From Alphaproteobacteria bacterium UBA1002 (GTDB taxonomy: Bacteria > Pseudomonadota > Alphaproteobacteria > Rickettsiales > UBA998): DNA of 33,575 nt. This document shows, one piece after another, positions 31,484 to 33,575 of the stretch (position 1 is the first letter of the stretch; each line of letters starts with the position of its first letter). The notes under the pieces were generated by a model. It was given only the letters and a program-made list of their open reading frames with translations. It was not told the origin of the DNA and did no database searches. The translations under genes were made by a program, and so were the position numbers. The DNA lies in assembly GCA_002291845.1 (NCBI GenBank), contig DBAU01000069.1:1-33575 (forward strand), read 5' to 3'.

Positions 31484-32089
31484 TTAGGCCTTCATATCAG
31501 TAGCGATTTTTTCCAACTGCATGCGGTATTGTTGCTGCTTTGGCGCGTCTTTCAAGCCAAGGGTAGGGTCACGATAGCGCTCCAGCGAGTGCAGCGCCTT
31601 CGCGGTTTCCGGAGAAACAGGGGCGTTGACTACTTCCTGCGTGGACTGCGCGCTGATTTGTTCTGTACCGGTGAGTGCAATCACCAGGGCGGAGGTGCCA
31701 TTATCCGGCTGCAGAGGCATAAGAACTGGTGCGGCTGCGGCATAGGGGTCAGTCGCGCTGGACGCCAGTGTTTCAGCCTGGGCCATCACATTGCCGCCGA
31801 TGTCTGTACCCGTTTGTGCCGTAACGATTTCATTGACCACTGAGGCCGCCGCGCCGATGGGGCCTCCAAATAATCCACCACCGATAATGTTGGCAAAGCC
31901 AGAGAGTTGATCTCCCGTTGCCTCGCGATACAGCGTAGAAATGCCCGGAATATGCTGAAGCGGATTTACAATATCCATCAGGGTACCAAGGAACCCTTCC
32001 CCGCTTTGTTGGCGCTCTTTTTCGGGCGCGTCACCCTGAAGGGGCGTAGCAGAGAGGGCCGGATTCGCAGCGATCGGGGCAAGGCTCAT
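31484..32089 (-). CDS. Conserved hypothetical protein with Gly-rich hydrophobic core
   Basis: A protein of about 201 residues from the ATG at 32089, which has GGAG at 6 nt. An ATG at 32101 is also in frame. Residues 1-35 are low complexity. The block LMDIVNPLQHIPGISTLYREATGDQL, followed by GFANIIGGGLFGGPIGAAASVVNEIVTAQTG in two parts, resembles the NPLQHIP...STLYR...GG.LFGG segment I recall from alphaproteobacterial hypothetical proteins. The remainder is Ala/Pro-rich with a helical C-terminus (LHSLERYRD, QQQYRMQLEKIATDMKA). There is no signal peptide. It lies downstream of atpC on the same strand, 65 nt away. Function unknown. Confidence 0.72.
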   Translation of the reverse strand: MSLAPIAANPALSATPLQGDAPEKERQQSGEGFLGTLMDIVNPLQHIPGISTLYREATGDQLSGFANIIGGGLFGGPIGAAASVVNEIVTAQTGTDIGGNVMAQAETLASSATDPYAAAAPVLMPLQPDNGTSALVIALTGTEQISAQSTQEVVNAPVSPETAKALHSLERYRDPTLGLKDAPKQQQYRMQLEKIATDMKA

Positions 32090-32154
32090 AACAGACTCCA
32101 TGCCTTTGCGCTGCAAAGTTCGTGCCAAAAGCAGGATCTGACGTGTAAGAACTC

Positions 32155-32460
32155 TTAGAAGCTAGCGATTTTTGCGTCAATTTCCGCAGCGTTCATGCTT
32201 GCGGCATCCACCAGCTGCTCGGCCAGCACCGTGCAATGATTGTCGTGGATTTCAGCATACCCGCCTGCAACGATGTAGCGTTTCATGCCGTCTGTGCCAT
32301 GCACCTCAATGGTGCCTGCGCGCAGCTGGGTAAGAACGGGGGCATGGTTTGCCATGATCCCCATATCGCCGAGTGTCCCCGGGATGACAACCATATCCAC
32401 GGCGGTGGAGAGTACGAGGGCTTCCGGGGTAACAAGGTCGAGGTGAAGGAGTTCGGCCAT
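32155..32460 (-). CDS. atpC: F-type ATP synthase epsilon subunit, short form
   Basis: Epsilon joins the central stalk of F1 and can inhibit ATP hydrolysis. The 101-residue protein has the complete N-terminal beta-sandwich: LHLDLVTPEALVLSTAVDMVVIPGTLGDMGIMANHAPV in segments, LRAGTIEV and YIVAGGYAEIHDNHCTVLAEQ. It stops after VDAASMNAAEIDAKIASF, so most of the C-terminal helical hairpin found in forms of about 130-140 residues is absent. The frame is closed by TAA without obvious damage. It starts 90 nt after the atpD stop; that gap is filled by the 7-bp repeat array. Confidence 0.92.
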   Translation of the reverse strand: MAELLHLDLVTPEALVLSTAVDMVVIPGTLGDMGIMANHAPVLTQLRAGTIEVHGTDGMKRYIVAGGYAEIHDNHCTVLAEQLVDAASMNAAEIDAKIASF

Positions 32461-32470
32461 GAGAGAATCC

Positions 32471-32549
32471 AGAGTTCAGAGTTTAGAGTCCAGAGTTTAC
32501 GAGGGTTCGGTGGCCAGAACGGAACTCTGACCACCGAACGCTGAACTCG
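32471..32549 (-). repeat. Inverted arrays of 7-bp repeats between atpD and atpC (repeat copy 3)
   Basis: On the plus strand, four AGAGTTC-type heptads (32471-32498: AGAGTTC, AGAGTTT, AGAGTCC, AGAGTTT) are followed, after a spacer, by GAACTCT, GACCACC, GAACGCT and GAACTCG (32522-32549). TTCGGTGG (32506-32513) and CCACCGAA (32531-32538) form an inner perfect stem. The array starts directly after the atpD stop, like copy 2 after mdh. Confidence 0.85.
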
Positions 32550-32550
32550 A

Positions 32551-33575
32551 TTAGGCGGCTTCTGCGGCCAGTTTCTTCGCTTTGGCGATGGCTTCGTCGA
32601 TACCGCCGACCATGTAGAAGGCTGATTCCGGCAGGTCGTCATAGTCCCCCGCCACAATGCCTTTAAAGCCTTTGATGGTGTCTTCGAGCGAGACCAGTTT
32701 ACCCGGTGCACCGGTGAAGACTTCGGCGACGTGGAACGGCTGCGACAGGAAGCGCTGGATTTTGCGGGCGCGGGCCACCACCAGCTTGTCTTCCTCCGAC
32801 AATTCATCCATCCCGAGAATCGCGATGATGTCCTGCAGCGATTTGTAGGTCTGCAGCACTTTCTGCACATCGCGGGCCACTTGGTAGTGCTCTTCGCCGA
32901 GGATGCGCGGATCCAGCATACGCGAGGTGGAGTCGAGCGGGTCTACTGCCGGATAGATGCCGAGCTCGGCGATCTGGCGGGAGAGTACGGTCGTGGCATC
33001 AAGGTGCGCAAACGAGGTCGCCGGCGCCGGGTCGGTCAAGTCGTCGGCCGGGACGTAGATGGCCTGTACGGACGTGATCGAGCCTTTGCGCGTCGAGGTG
33101 ATGCGCTCTTGCATGGCGCCCATGTCGGTGGCGAGCGTCGGCTGGTAGCCTACGGCGGAAGGAATACGGCCGAGCAGCGCGGACACTTCGGAGCCAGCCT
33201 GCGTGAAGCGGAACACGTTATCCATGAAGAACAGAACGTCCTGGCCTTCTTCGTCGCGGAAATATTCCGCCATGGTCAGCCCGGTGAGGCCGACGCGGGC
33301 ACGTGCTCCGGGCGGTTCGTTCATCTGGCCATACACCAGGGCCACTTTGGACTTGGAGATGTCTTCGAGGTTGATGACTTTCGATTCCATCATCTCATGA
33401 TAAAGGTCGTTACCTTCGCGGGTACGCTCACCCACACCGGCGAACACGGACACACCGCCGTGCGCCTTTGCGATGTTATTGATGAGCTCCATGATGAGCA
33501 CGGTCTTACCCACGCCGGCACCGCCGAAGAGGCCGATTTTACCACCCTTCGCATAGGGGGCGAGCAGGTCGATGA
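32551..33575 (-). CDS. atpD: F-type ATP synthase beta subunit, C-terminal part (runs off the right edge)
   Basis: The catalytic beta subunit of F1. The frame is open to the window edge, and about 341 codons are present. The Walker A P-loop GGAGVGKTVLIMELINNIA lies near the right end. GERTREGNDLYHEM, ALVYGQMNEPPGARARVGL, the Walker B region VLFFMDNVFRFTQAGSEVSALLGRIPSAVGYQPTLA in parts, and the DELSEEDKLVVARARKIQRFLSQPF segment follow. It ends AKAKKLAAEAA. The N-terminal barrel domain lies beyond position 33575. An in-frame GTG at 33513 is inside the P-loop and is not a start. Confidence 0.97.
   Translation of the reverse strand, partial: IDLLAPYAKGGKIGLFGGAGVGKTVLIMELINNIAKAHGGVSVFAGVGERTREGNDLYHEMMESKVINLEDISKSKVALVYGQMNEPPGARARVGLTGLTMAEYFRDEEGQDVLFFMDNVFRFTQAGSEVSALLGRIPSAVGYQPTLATDMGAMQERITSTRKGSITSVQAIYVPADDLTDPAPATSFAHLDATTVLSRQIAELGIYPAVDPLDSTSRMLDPRILGEEHYQVARDVQKVLQTYKSLQDIIAILGMDELSEEDKLVVARARKIQRFLSQPFHVAEVFTGAPGKLVSLEDTIKGFKGIVAGDYDDLPESAFYMVGGIDEAIAKAKKLAAEAA

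Overview
This window is chromosomal DNA from an alphaproteobacterium that I cannot place more precisely. The evidence is the mdh-sucC-sucD ... sucA-sucB ... lpd citric-acid cluster, the hemE-hemH-hemJ-rho string, the DUF3576-leuS-lptE-holA string and a short porin ending in Phe. Nearly all housekeeping genes lie on the minus strand. No rRNA, tRNA, CRISPR array, transposase or integrase was seen.

Layout from left to right: (1) the start of carB, an Mrr-type restriction nuclease gene lodged between carB and carA, then carA (1-2369). (2) Three secreted or surface protein genes: a Gly-rich protein, a Pro-rich protein and a beta-barrel (2464-4772). (3) A helix-hairpin-helix gene and lpdA (4897-6550). 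(4) A divergent two-gene cassette of unknown function whose first product has an AT-hook, followed by a GNAT acetyltransferase and a palindromic repeat element (6655-8576). (5) sucB and sucA (8679-12899). (6) A second plus-strand island with a secreted repeat protein and a Gly-rich membrane protein, closed by a strong terminator (13373-14473). (7) sucD, sucC, mdh (14493-17622). (8) A membrane-fused spermidine-synthase-like protein. (9) rho, hemJ, hemH, a 45-residue membrane protein and hemE (20102-24160). (10) An AT-rich 433-bp gap with a cluster of DnaA-box-like sequences, a good candidate for the chromosomal origin. (11) holA, lptE, leuS, DUF3576 lipoprotein. (12) A porin, a YggS-type PLP protein and a conserved hypothetical. 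(13) atpC and the 3' part of atpD.

The metabolic core supplies 2-oxoglutarate dehydrogenase (SucA, SucB, Lpd), succinyl-CoA synthetase (SucCD), malate dehydrogenase, the last steps of haem synthesis (HemE, HemJ, HemH) and F-ATP synthase. Accessory genes have entered what is usually a compact mdh-sucCDAB-lpd cluster at two points, and the carAB operon at one.

The most notable non-gene signals are the hemE-holA origin candidate, a dispersed family of 7-bp repeats (AGAGTTC/GAACTCT) placed just downstream of carA, mdh and atpD, one copy of which is translated as the C-terminus of CarA, and several palindromes that look like operators. No clearly new multi-gene system could be proven. The AT-hook cassette at 6655-8009 and the Mrr insertion are the best candidates for unusual biology. 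All calls were made by reading the sequence; no database search was run.
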